DNA from: Salticus scenicus
Lineage: Eukaryota > Arthropoda > Arachnida > Araneae > Salticidae
Reading direction: 5' to 3'
NCBI GenBank assembly: GCA_963930645.1
Contig: OZ005651.1
Location: forward strand, 332,401,527-332,465,526
DNA length: 64,000 nt
Both the position numbers and the translations under genes were made by a program. The notes under the pieces are model-generated. The model saw only the letters and a program-made list of their open reading frames with translations. It was not told where the DNA came from and made no database searches. How positions within the stretch are numbered: position 1 is the stretch's first letter; every line of letters starts with the position of its first letter. This document shows, piece after piece, positions 1 through 10,822 of the stretch.

Positions 1-480
1 CTACTTTTTTTTCATCACTAAATATGATTGATTGCCATTTCTGACCATATGACATATGATTTTGAGCTCACAACATTCTTTGTAACTTATGATGTGGCTT
101 CAGAGCTGTTTTCTTTTACATTCTGCTATAAACTGTTGTTCCTTTTTCCACAATTCGTCTACAAATCGTATCCTTTGATACAGAGAGTCCCAATGACCTT
201 TGAACTCCACGTACTCTCATTTGTTGGGGACTCGCTAGTCTTCATATTAGGCGATTCTCTTGTATATTTCTTACACGTGGTCTCCCAGATCTACATTTTG
301 CTTTATATTCACAAACACGCGATAAAACTTGATGAATAGATTTCTTCGATGTATTAATAATACCCAAAATTTCTGAAACGTGCTTCCCTTCAGCTTTCAA
401 CTGCCAAATCATTGAAACCTCATTCCCTTGAATTTTTTTAGCTAGCGGTATGTTGACTACGAAGCGTTATCATTTCCAGA
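1..480 (-). pseudogene. Tc1-family transposase relic, cut by the window edge
   Basis: Read on the minus strand from about 480 down to 1, this stretch translates in pieces to a Tc1/IS630-type transposase: a helix-turn-helix region, then a GRPR hook (near 270), then an internal region that reaches SDEKK at about 19-5, the segment holding the second catalytic Asp of the family. Several in-frame stops (for example near 115 and 65) and at least one frame change show it is dead. The C-terminal half and the 3' inverted repeat would lie left of the window. I found no convincing 5' terminal inverted repeat. Family assignment rests on the motifs and their order. Confidence 0.75.
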
Positions 481-1543
481 ACTTAAATACTCAAAATCTG
501 TGACATCATCGATTTTAAATTTGCATATGCCAGCAAATATTCACAGAAACTCATAATCGTGTCTAAACTTTTGCGACAAGCAAATTTTTATTTTTATCAA
601 AAAAATTAAAATTATAACAAATCAAACGACTGTCTTTTGATTATAACATTTTAAAACATATTTTAAATATATATATATACAGGTTTTTGTAATTCTGACG
701 TCATAATTCTAAATTTTAAAGATGAATAACATCATTGTCGAAACTTTTGCGTTGTACTGTATATATATATATATATATAATAAATATGATCTATTAAGCA
801 TAGTCATTTTTTTTTCATTTTCTCCATCTACCTTACTTTTATTTTTATGGTGCAAATATATTCATGTAGTTCCTGTTATAAATGTAACATTTTTTGGCAA
901 TGACAATTCTGTATAAGCCATTGGTAACAATGGAAATACAAAATGTATTTCTTTAAATATTAAACATATATATATATATATATATTGCTGTTGTAATTAT
1001 AAATTAAAGCATCAATATCGCATTTTTTTTTTTTTTTCAGAAAAATAATCAGGAAAAATCAACGTTAAAAAAAAAAAAAAAAAAAAAAGGCTCATGTTCG
1101 TTTCAGCATATCGTGAATGGAAAAATATATAAAAATTATTTTAAAATAGAAATTTTAAAAATGGCCAAGAAAATCAGTCCAAGTTTACTTTTTTTTTTTT
1201 TTAATTTTTTTTACAACAATAGAAGCCCAGTAGCAGAATTTTCTGTATCTGTCTGCAATGCGGGAATGCCGAATGAAGTTTGGTATCTCAAAATGTATAA
1301 ACAATTCATAAAACATATAAAAATTGCATCTACAAAGAAAATTAATTATGAATATATAACAAGTACAGTAATCCACATATATTTTGTAAGTTATATTTGT
1401 ATTTTTAAGCCTAACATTTCTTTTTGAGGTGTTAAATTAATCTGCAGTTTCAAAAAAATCTGCAGCGCTCGCCGTCGTACTGCACTGTTTCTGCTACTGG
1501 GAATAGAAGAAAATAATACACATGCAGAAATGATAAAATTTAA
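481..1543. other. AT-rich intergenic stretch, no gene seen
   Basis: It holds two (TA)n microsatellites (about 759-779 and 966-985), a poly-A run (1068-1088) and poly-T runs. Short open frames here are low-complexity and show no domain. Confidence 0.6.
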
Positions 1544-1973
1544 GGGCCCGCTTCACTTACCGTTGCTGGACGCATAAGCTAATATTATTTTATGGGAAAT
1601 TTTCTTTACTTATATAACTCATTAACTAATGCATATTTTAAAATTCTGTTTTCATATTCAGAAAATTCACAACAGTTAAATTGACGGACCTTTTTTAAAA
1701 AATGGATTTTTTTAAATTTTTAATATTTTATTTTGAAACTGCAAAAGGAAAAATTCCACATATTGAAAATTTACATTTTACAGCTTCAAAATATTAAGAA
1801 TTAAAAAAAAAAAATCCTTTTTTTAAAAGGTCCATCAATTTAACAGTTATGAATTTTTTGAATGTCAAAACAGAATTTAAAAATATGTATTAATTAATTA
1901 GTTATAAGTAAAGAAAATTTCCTATAGCATAATATTAGCTTATGCATACAACGATGGTAAGTGAAGTGGGCCG
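1544..1973. mobile_element. TTAA-flanked foldback MITE, copy 1 (430 bp)
   Basis: The left and right halves are inverted copies of each other along nearly the whole length; the ends read GGCCCGCTTCACTTACC and its complement. TTAA lies on both sides (1540-1543 and 1974-1977), as expected of TTAA-specific transposition (piggyBac- or Kolobok-type). No coding capacity. A second copy lies at 4583-5011. Confidence 0.85.
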
Positions 1974-2155
1974 TTAACTGGATTATACAAAATTGGATTT
2001 CACAATGCATATAAATATTGATTGAAAATAAAGTTTTTACTTTGTTTTCTCTATCTTGAGGATGATAGTCTGATTGAGGTGATTCATTTGAATACCTAAA
2101 ATATATTTCATCATATAAAAAATGTAAACTTACTTAAAAAAATATAATATTTTAG

Positions 2156-3412
2156 TACCGTATATTTCCGTGTATAAGCCGAGAATTTTTGGAAATTTTT
2201 CGGAAGCTGAAGTACGGTGGTCGACTTATATACGAGTTAACACTTTTAGCAAAAAACGTACATTAGAAAGAATGATTGAATACATATATTTTAAGCTTAA
2301 AAACTATATATAAAGTAAAATAGTGATATTAAACTTTATTTTTAAATAATTATTACATATAAAACTCTTAAATTAGCAATTTTAAATTTATTTCTAGAGC
2401 AGCTCAATGTAGTCACGTGTGTTTATTTCTTTTTTTTTCACGATGAAGCACTTTTCTCCAAAGATCACATTTACGGCCATTTTTGTTTTTCTGTTTTGCT
2501 GATAGATGGCAGCACCAAAAAATTTTCTTTATGGCCATGAATAATTTCAATTTTTTTTTTTGTTCAAGCTTATTTTAATACAGGATTTTTGTGAAATTTT
2601 CTAGTTCTTTATTTTATTTTATGTTTCAGCATATAAGATTTCTAGCAACATTCCCAAAAGCATTCCAGAGCATTCCCAAATCGAAATGCATATAAGCTAA
2701 TTACTATAATTTTAGTTTTGCTTTTCTGCCGATAGATGGCTGTACCAATCAATTTTTACTTGAGCGATTCAGAAAAATGTAAATAATGAGAGTGATTTTG
2801 AAAATTAAATGGAAATTATTGAAATCAACAAAATTTCTACTGAAAATTTAATTGCTGCATTAGATAAAGAAATAAAAAGTTTGGAACAAAGAAACTTTAT
2901 CACTGAACATGAATTAAATTAATGTCATTGCAATTGCACACAAACCTAAATTAAAACAAAAAACATTACTAGAAATGTTTAAAGATTTTTTTATAACAAA
3001 AATATGAATTTATATTGTTTTATAATAACTTTTATTATATTTTAAAAGTAAATTATTTGTGTAAATAGACTGTATTATTAAACTAAATATAACAATATTT
3101 TACTCAAACTGAACTTAAAATATACTCTCTAAGGTAAGTAATAAGACATTTTATTTGTTTAAGCATGGCGATTTCTTTGCTGATTTTAGTTCAAAACATG
3201 CCTGCGCTCCGTGTAACGAAACAAAAATGCTTTTTATTTACGTTTAGATTTTCTTGAAAGTTTTATAGATTGGAAATATTTTCGCCGTTTTGGCGATATA
3301 CTCGAATTTTAAAAGAATATTCTTTCAATTCGGTTTATACATGGGTTTGCAATTTTGGGAAATTTCTGCAGGGAAAAACGTACACTCGGCTTATATTCGG
3401 AAATATACGGTA
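2156..3412. mobile_element. Non-autonomous DNA transposon with TA-flanked inverted repeats
   Basis: The left end (CCGTATATTTCCGTGTATAA) and the complement of the right end (CCGTATATTTCCGAATATAA) match over about 26 bp with two differences. Both are flanked by TA (2156-2157, 3411-3412). The interior of about 1.25 kb has no recognisable transposase. A similar motif (CCGTATTTTCCGGCGTGTAA) occurs at about 57368. The TA target suggests the Tc1/mariner/pogo group, but this is inference. Confidence 0.7.
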
Positions 3413-3703
3413 TTTCATCATGCACATATATGAATGTATGCAAACATACATATATACATATGGATACATGCAATATATTATATAAATATGCCACTGTAAA
3501 ACCTACAAATATATGGAAATTCATAAATAAAGAGAATATTAATATTCAAAACATATAAGTAAAAAGAAACTGAACATATTATCAAAGGACTCTAGGCAAA
3601 GATAAATATTGCAAAAAACTTAAATTAAACTCACAGTAAGAGTGCAAATTTATAAATTAAGAAATGTTTAATTATTTCTCATTACCTTTACTTTTACTTA
3701 ATA

Positions 3704-3925
3704 CAGACATGGGCAACATTTTTCATTTGTGCTGAGTCAATTTTTCTTTTTCACCCAGAGTCAACAGCCACATATTGCTTACATACAGAAAGTACAATGA
3801 AAAACAGAACATTGTACTTAAGAGAATGGCTTGGTCACAATACTTCATCATGGTTATTATATTAAGGGTTCTATGAAGTCTTAAGGACTGAATCTGGCCT
3901 GCAGGCTGAGAACTGTCCCTGTCTG
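3704..3925. mobile_element. hAT-type MITE (222 bp)
   Basis: It begins CAGACATGGGCAAC and ends with the approximate complement ...GTCCCTGTCTG. The flanking octamers 3696-3703 and 3926-3933 agree at 6 of 8 positions, consistent with an old hAT 8-bp target duplication. Confidence 0.6.
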
Positions 3926-4582
3926 ATTTAATCTTTTTATTCATGTTATTTACTTTCAGGAATAGTTCAAATTAACCTATCAATACTGCAACCATAGTTT
4001 AAATAAGCACATTCTGTATCATAGCATCCGCTCTATTATAACATATATGCATCTGTAGTAACACACTTTCTTAGCTTAAAACTAAACTCCAAATAAGAAA
4101 GAAACACATTATTTGCAATACTAAAATCAATCTCTGCTTATTCATAAACTGTATCTGTGCTTCAGTGAATGCTGTATTTAGTTAAAATAATTTTTAATGA
4201 AAATTGTCAAAGCAAACTTGAAATTTTTAGAATGTCTCAGACAGTTTTATGATATTGCAACATTCAGTAACAGGGGGAAAGAAAAGTAAATTACACCTAT
4301 TGATAACATAAGGTAAGCCTTAATTCTACTAAAACAGCTGCCCACATTTTTACTTTTATTTATTATTATTTTGCATTCTATACAATGAAGTTTTTTTTCC
4401 CTCCTTGTAGACAATTTTTTTCATCAGTGTTACATACACATACCCCTAAAAACAAAACCGATTATTTCGTTACAAAGGAAGAAGGTACTTGGCATGAGTA
4501 GATTTCATATAAAAATATTTCAGTTCTTAAAAGTTTACATTAGTGAAAATTCATTATAGTAAAATCAACAATAGAGACTTAA
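3926..4582. other. AT-rich stretch, nothing recognised
   Basis: No open frame of note, no inverted or tandem repeat that I could see, and no splice-flanked exon candidate on either strand. Confidence 0.5.
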
Positions 4583-5011
4583 GGACCCTCTTCGCTCACT
4601 GCCGCCGGAAGCCAAAGCTAATGTTATTCTATGGGAAATTTTTCTTTACAAATAACTTATTAACTAATACATATTTTTAAATTCTGTTTTCACATTCTGA
4701 AAATTCCCAGCTGTTAAATTGACGGACCTTTTTTAAAAAATTATTTTTTCAAATTTTATATTTTATTTTGAAGCTGCAAAATACAAATTTTCAATATATG
4801 AAATTTTTTCATTTTGCAATTTCAAAATAAATTATTAAAAATTAAAAAAATACATTTTTATAAAAGGTCCGTCAATTTAACTGTTAGGAATTTTCTGAAT
4901 GTGAAAACAGAATTTAAAAATATGTATTAGTTAATAAGTTATTTGTAAAGAAAATTTTCCCATAGAATAACACTGACTTGGTCTTCTGGCGATGGTAAGT
5001 GAAGAGGGCCG
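4583..5011. mobile_element. TTAA-flanked foldback MITE, copy 2 (429 bp)
   Basis: Same family and almost the same length as 1544-1973, with TTAA at 4579-4582 and 5012-5015. The arms share the internal block TTAAATTGACGGACC and its complement. The termini have diverged between copies (GGACCCTCTTCGCTCACTGC here). Confidence 0.85.
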
Positions 5012-5299
5012 TTAAAAACTTAAATACTTTTTTAGAGTTTTAAATTAAGCTTTTCCACTGGAACCTCAGTCATCCACAGAGCTACCCTGATGCCTATGAT
5101 TATAGTTTCCTCTCTCTGATTTTAACATGTGGCACCACCTTTGGTCAATATTTTTTTTTTAGGTTTTTTTTGTCATTGCTAATATATCCATTGGTTAAAA
5201 TTTCAACTGTTTCACAGGCTACTGCACAGTTATGATTGTGGTATTTAGCTAGTATTTAGATATTTTTAATGTCAATACTTACTTTTAGGTATTGGTGTG

Positions 5300-6770
5300 A
5301 GAGCCAAGTACAATTGACCACATGAGGGTCCCAGGCCTGGATGGTGTGCCCCATACTAATTTTTTTAAGTCTCTTTTAAGTTTGATTATGGATGTGATAA
5401 TTTTATTATATTTGACATCGTTTTATTTTTTTCTTAATTTATTTTGCTGATTTAATGTTTTGTCATATCTCTGTAGCAACCTGTCTAATTTTATATTTTG
5501 ATACATAACCTTGTTAATTCCTGAGATTATAAACAGATCAATGGGGTTTTTATCATTCTTAATGTATTGAAAGACATTCCTGTTGGGTTTTATGGGGATA
5601 TTTATATTCAATTTTGCAGCTTCAGTTTTTAATTTTGTTAGAGGTGCATTTGTTGCAGAGGGCTGATATGGTATACTTGGATTTAGGTCTTTGTCTGCTT
5701 TCAATATGATTTAGTTTTTTAATTCTGTGTTTATACAACTTATTTACAAGATTTTTATTAAAATCATCTTTTAGCAAAAGTTCATTGGAGCAAACATTAA
5801 TCGCATGATTTATACAGGATTACAAAGAGTTCTTTCTTGCTTCCAGATATTTATTTGGCTCTACATCATCGTATGTACACACATTAGCAAAGATTTCTTC
5901 AGTTTTGCCTCTTATTGCATATTTGTGATTTTGATATCCAGCTCTTTCTTTCTTTTCTTTTTGCAATTATCAAAGTTTATAGCTTTTCTTTAAATCTTTA
6001 TTAATTTTTGCCCAGAACATTAGAGATCTTTCAACAAGAATTTTCAAAATACTTACCAATTATGAAATTAAAGTTCTTAAATTAAAAAAGCATTAATAAT
6101 TTTGTGAATTTCTTTAATTTCTATTGATGGCAAAAGATTTATTACATTCAAACTAGCATTAATATTCTTCTGGTTAATTTAAATTTCTTATAAGTGCCCA
6201 ATAAAATCTTTGATAGAATTGAGGCTATTATTTGAAGGGAGAAGAATTTTGATGTAGATATTTATTATGTAAATTTCTAAGGAATATGTGGGGCTCTCAT
6301 GTTTATAAACTATTGGTCTGAATTTGGAGGGGGAAGGGGGAGGGAGTTATAATCTTTATGTTTACTGAACAATTGGGAAGTATTGGGGGCACAATTTTAG
6401 AATTTTGAGGTTTTATTATTTGGCCATTTTCCTTTATTTATTACAGCTTTGGTTTTTATCTATAAGTATTTTCCCCCCCTTTTTAATTAGGGTCTGCTTT
6501 TTTGGTAACACCCATTTCTGTTATAGCAGTTTCCATTTGTATATTATAATCATTCCTGCTTAAGATTGCAATTTTTTTTCTTTTTTTTTTTCTATCAGAA
6601 CACAAGCAATCTGTTTATTATTACCTGCAAGTTTTTTCAGGGCTTTATGGTCTTCTTTATTCAAATTATCATTTAATTTGTTTAGTGATTTCATTTTCAG
6701 CAATATTACAGAGTTTATTTTAATACAATCTAGGGATATTTGAGCGTACTTGCAATGATATACAGTCTAA
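5300..6770 (-). pseudogene. Decayed Penelope-like element
   Basis: On the minus strand, broken frames translate to segments that match the better Penelope-like copy at 8244-9265. The clearest shared segments are NLVNKLYKHRIKKLN (near 5730-5780) and a block around NINIPIKPN (near 5590). Upstream, around 6700-6560, a segment resembles the Penelope region that precedes the reverse transcriptase core. There are many stops and frame changes, no intact catalytic motif and no GIY-YIG core that I can find. The boundaries are approximate. Confidence 0.6.
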
Positions 6771-7174
6771 CAGAAATACTGACCAAAGATAACACTGCAT
6801 GGTATTAGGACAGTTCTGAGAATGGCTGGAGCTCCAGCAGAAAAGTTTAAGCAAGAACTTTTAAAAAAGTACTTTTTACGTTTAATGTAAATAAATTTAT
6901 GTCCTTTAAAATAATATGTATTGAATATTAGTGATGGAGGAAAAGGAAATCTTACAACTGTGATATTGACTGGACAGGACCAAATATTTGCTCTGGTGTA
7001 ACTTCACAAAATGTAACACAGTTCATCTAAAAAGTAAAAAAAAAATTAAAAAAAAAAAAAAAAGTAAAAAATAAATACATACTATGATTACACATTTGTG
7101 AACATATTTAAGTATGCTTAATATACATTATATCAATTCAATAGCAAACAAAGTCTGATCAGAATAATTGCAAA

Positions 7175-7345
7175 CAGTGGCAGATCTAAGGGGGGCTAGG
7201 GGGCTGAAGCCCCCCCCCCCAAAAAAAAAAGTACTGATATTCACAATTGAATATTATAATTGTAAACTTTTCATTAATCTGGAATAACACCTTAAAAAAT
7301 CTTAGCCCCCCCCTCCCCCAAAGTTAAGTTCTAGATCCGCCACTG
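7175..7345. mobile_element. hAT-type MITE (171 bp) with C/G-rich subterminal runs
   Basis: The ends are CAGTGGCAGATCTAAG and the near-complement ...CTAGATCCGCCACTG. Flanks ATTGCAAA (7167-7174) and ATTGCAAT (7346-7353) match at 7 of 8 positions, a hAT-type 8-bp target duplication. Confidence 0.8.
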
Positions 7346-7500
7346 ATTGCAATTCTCAGTAATATGGATAAACATAAATCTGAGTAATAGGGATGATGGG
7401 GTGTGGGGGAACAAAAATTTGATTACAAAAAGTATACTACATGTCCTTCAGCAAAATTTTCCACATATTTCTGCATAATTTACTTAAAAAATTTATCTCT

Positions 7501-7530
7501 ATAAATAAATAAATAAATAAATAAATAAAA
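7501..7530. repeat. (AAAT)n microsatellite
   Basis: Seven or more tandem AAAT units, just beyond the presumed 3' end of the minus-strand coiled-coil gene. Confidence 0.9.
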
Positions 7531-7548
7531 AAAACACTGCTGCCACTA

Positions 7549-7554
7549 TTTATT
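7549..7554 (-). terminator. Candidate poly(A) signal of the coiled-coil gene
   Basis: AATAAA on the minus strand, about 70 nt downstream of the proposed stop codon at 7624-7622. The motif is frequent by chance in such AT-rich DNA, so support comes only from its position. Confidence 0.35.
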
Positions 7555-7621
7555 TGTTTGCAGCACTATCTCCTCACGAATGGTAGGGTCTTCAGTTAAA
7601 GGCAATTTTGAATAGTAGCCA

Positions 7622-7666
7622 CTAGCATAGTATTATTCTAGTTTTGTTTATGTACACCTTATATAC
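7622..7666 (-). CDS. Candidate last coding exon of the coiled-coil gene
   Basis: A pyrimidine-rich acceptor (ACTTTTTCCATAG) ends at 7667 and is followed in phase 0 by 14 codons and TAG at 7624-7622. Phase 0 matches the donor of the preceding exon at 7797. The predicted tail has no recognisable motif. A competing reading uses a weaker acceptor at about 7613 and opens a frame of about 24 codons near 7610-7540, but its phase does not fit the upstream donor. Treat this exon as a guess. Confidence 0.35.
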   Translation of the reverse strand, partial: VYKVYINKTRIILC

Positions 7667-7796
7667 CTATGGAAAAAGTAAAAATTTCAGTCATTTGAAT
7701 TTACAATGTAGTGAGGGGTCCCTTATACACATGAAAAGAAAACAAAAGCTATAGCAAAAAAGTTTTCAAAAGAATAAGGAATTAATAAACACCTAC

Positions 7797-7928
7797 TTCC
7801 CAATGACCTGTTGAACGAGCATGGTGAATAACATGCAATAATGCTTGAATATCATGATTCAGATTGCAATTTTGATCTCGAAGAAAGCTATTCTCCACTT
7901 TCAGGGAAGATAGATGTTGTTGCATATT
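7797..7928 (-). CDS. Coiled-coil gene, coding exon 4 (44 codons)
   Basis: The acceptor TTTTTTAAG ends at 7929 and the donor GTAGGT follows at 7796. The exon is 132 nt, phase 0 at both ends, and encodes NMQQHLSSLKVENSFLRDQ followed by a further helical segment ending in GHWE. Spacing of Leu, Val and Ile residues fits a heptad coiled coil. It continues the same frame as the three upstream exons. A weaker alternative donor (ACAG/GTCATT) lies a few codons earlier. Confidence 0.7.
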
Positions 7929-8125
7929 CTTAAAAAATAAATAAATAAAACAAAAAATAAATAAATAAGTGAAGCATTTATTAAAAGAATTTATCAATAT
8001 AATAAATTTGGCAACAAAAGTAAAATTTAAGTTTAAATTAGTATAAATAGGAAAAAAAATAAAAATACATTCAAGTGTGTATAAAAAAACGAATACAAAT
8101 CTAAATAAAAACACAACAAAATTTT

Positions 8126-9432
8126 TGACATATAACAAACTTTCAAATACCTTATAAAATCCTTTTTATCTACTAGCTATTAATTTCGGACACTTCGTGT
8201 CCATCTTCAGAGCTAAGTAATTTTCTCTATACTGTTCTTCAGGCGTAGAGATTTCCGGCATTACTGCCAAATTAAAACTCCGCCTCCTCGAAAATTCTGC
8301 CAGCCACATTATCAACAAATACAAACTCTGGACACGATACGTCGATGACATTTTTGCCATAATCCCTAACTCTGAAAACCCTGACAACATTTTAACCGAC
8401 CTTAACAATCTTGACAACAATATTAAGTTCACCATAGAAAAAGAAACCAACAACAATCTAAATTTTCTAGACATAAAAATTATAAAAAATCCTAATAATT
8501 CTTTTGACACTACTATATACCGAAAACCTACTGCTAACACCGAAATCATAAATAAAAATTGTAATACCCCCCTCTCATACAAATTATCTGCCCTTCGTTT
8601 TTATATTAACCGCGCTATCCTCATATGCTCTAACAAAAACTTACTCAAAACCGAACTTAACTACATAAAAAAAAAATCGCCTTAAAAGCCAATTACTCTA
8701 CAAACCTAGTGAATAAATTATATAAAAAATGCATAAAATCCTTGAATAAAATCAACAGTGCCCAAAAATCTAAACCCAACTTCACCACAGCTATCCCCTT
8801 TTGTAACGGCGCCAGCCTTAAAATAAAAAACGAAGCCAAAAATGTAAACATAAACATTCCAATAAAACCCAATAAAACATTTTCCAACACATCCATAATG
8901 AAAAAGACATCATTCAACAAAATTCTACCGTTGGCATTTATAAAATAGACTTTGAACACACCAATGGAAATAAAGCCTGTTATATCGGAATGACAAAACG
9001 TAAAATTTCAGAACGCGAAAAAGAACACCGCACCGACCTAAAACTTGGAAAATCATCTACAGCTTTCTCCACCACCCACAACAATAACCCTATAAATATT
9101 AACTCAATTAACATCAACAAAATAGCCCCTTACAATAACCATAATTATGCACTAAAACAGGAGGCCCTTGAAATAATAACCAATAACAACGCTGTGAACG
9201 ACCGAGAGCACTACCTTCTTCCTACAGTCTGGCAACTACTCCTGCAAAAAAACGAAGTGAAGTGAAACGACGACCCCAAGATTTCCCCGGCGATGTAAAC
9301 AACGAGGTTTCCTCCTGAAGAACGGTGTAGAGAAAATTACTTAGCTCTGAAGAGAGACACGAAGTGCCCGAAATTAATAGCTAGTAGATAAAAAGGATTT
9401 TATAAGGTATTTGAAAGTTTGTTATAGTCAAT
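8126..9432 (+). mobile_element. Penelope-like element with inverted flanking repeats
   Basis: A truncated Penelope-like retroelement sits in an intron of the minus-strand gene. About 118 bp at the left (8126-8243) reappears inverted at the right (9314-9432) with few differences. Penelope elements are known to carry repeat copies in direct or inverted orientation, produced by partial tandem copies. Both arms contain the palindrome GACACTTCGTGTC or a close variant, which may fold as a hairpin or ribozyme-like structure at the transcript end. No clear target duplication was found. High similarity of the arms suggests a fairly young insertion. Confidence 0.85.
8244..9265 (+). pseudogene. Penelope reverse transcriptase (C-terminal half) plus GIY-YIG endonuclease
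   Basis: The frame opens at the inner edge of the left repeat, so the N-terminal RT domain is missing. Visible motifs are YVDD at 8338-8349 (RT catalytic aspartates), FLDIKI near 8466 and IYRKPT near 8517, all typical of Penelope RT. After a linker comes the endonuclease: GIY at 8933-8941 and CYIG ending at 8989, with 16 residues from the start of one motif to the start of the other, then an Arg/Glu-rich helix (KRKISEREKEHR). Two frameshifts break it, one in an A-run near 8670 and one just before GIY near 8925. Coding sequence is otherwise well kept and ends at TGA 9263-9265. The intact element would copy RNA into DNA at a chromosomal nick. Confidence 0.88.
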
Positions 9433-9757
9433 TATCATTTTCTTTAAAATAAGCTTAAATTATTTGACATATTTCGGAAAACTCAATGCCTAAGGTTGGC
9501 ATACGTGAACTCTGTTCAATTTACGATTTTATATATTTGTTTTAATAAATTTTTACTACAGATCATACTATACTTATGATAAGAGACATAAACTGGATTG
9601 ACTGCCTGGTTCGGTCAGAAATTCAAATGTCCTAACCATAAAATTACTATCCCCTATTTTGATGCATTTACTTTATCATAATTTGGTGCATTATTTTACT
9701 GGTGTCAGTCTTGTGCTTTTATTTTCATTCAACTCTATATTATTTTCCTTTTATTAA

Positions 9758-9825
9758 ACTCCATAATCCAAATTTATATAAAATATTGCAATAGCAATAT
9801 TTTATATAAATTTGGATTATGGAGT
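9758..9825. repeat. Perfect 32-bp inverted repeat with a 4-nt loop
   Basis: Arms 9758-9789 and 9794-9825 are exact complements (ACTCCATAATCCAAATTTAT... and its complement) separated by AATA. It lies in an intron of the minus-strand gene. Confidence 0.9.
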
Positions 9826-10602
9826 GATTTTGACCATGTAATAAAAATCTTTAATTTCAAATAAATCACCAATTTTTAAAGTAAAATGTTGACATATGTA
9901 TTAATAATTGTATCATTATCATAAATCATATTTTTAAAATTGACAACTTATTTATGATGAAAATAATCTTAATGTACATTTATGCAAAATTCTGCCCTAT
10001 TATGTTACGTTAAGTAAATCTTAATTTTTAATAATATATAAAATTTCCGAAATAGAATGTTGAAATTCAATAGAATTTTTGGCAATATGATAAATGATAA
10101 TTTAAAATTTGCTTGACTTCTTTATGACGATAAAAAAAACTAATACATTAATGACAAAAACTAATAAATTGACTAACCTGCAGATGGATACATACTACAC
10201 TGATTTTGTGATTTTCAGATTCCTCATTATTCAAAACATGTGAAAACATAACATAAAAAAAAAAAAAAAAAAGACTGGGAAAAAAAAAAAAAAAAAAAAA
10301 AAAAGAGGAAGAAAATTTTCACAAATACTAATTTTTTCCAAGTATAATGGAGAACTAATTATAACTGTTGTATAAAATAATAAATAACTGTAAATTGGCA
10401 CATTTATTTGTGTAAAAGAAAAAAAAAAAATTCTCTAATTTATTAATATCAATTTTAATATTGCAGACAAAAACAGTATCTCAGACAACTGAGAAATGGT
10501 GTGTTGATGTAAACAGTAATGTAATTTTTAAAAAAACTTCCGAAAATCAGATTTATTTAAAACAAATGATATACACAAAAAGACAAATTTACGAATAATT
10601 AC

Positions 10603-10686
10603 TTGAACAAGATTCTCCATCGACAGCCGTTCTTCAACCAATCTTCGCATTTCTTTTTCACATTCATGGATGTTAATGACTGCTTC
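10603..10686 (-). CDS. Coiled-coil gene, coding exon 3 (28 codons)
   Basis: The acceptor CTCTTTAG ends at 10687 and the donor GTAATT starts at 10602. The exon is 84 nt, phase 0 at both ends, translating to EAVINIHECEKEMRRLVEE and then RLSMENLVQ. It is highly charged and helical, as expected of a coiled coil, and it is too short to be noticed as an open frame by length alone. Confidence 0.75.
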
Positions 10687-10822
10687 CTAAAGAGAAAAAA
10701 TTATATATATGGCCTATTTTCAAGATTATGATATTGAAATAAATATTGATTTCATAAAGGTTCACACTAGGGCTCGATATTATGAAATTTATGCATTTTT
10801 TTTTCCTTTTTGCTTCCTTATA

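Noticed and set aside
7540..7612. Alternative last exon (about 24 codons, ending TNK and stop)
   Set aside because: Its reading phase requires a phase-2 donor that I could not find upstream, so the phase-0 exon 7666-7622 was preferred, with low confidence.
7782..8138. 118-codon minus-strand frame read as one protein
   Set aside because: Only 7928-7797 is coding in character; the upstream part is a hydrophobic AT-rich intron translation ahead of a splice acceptor.
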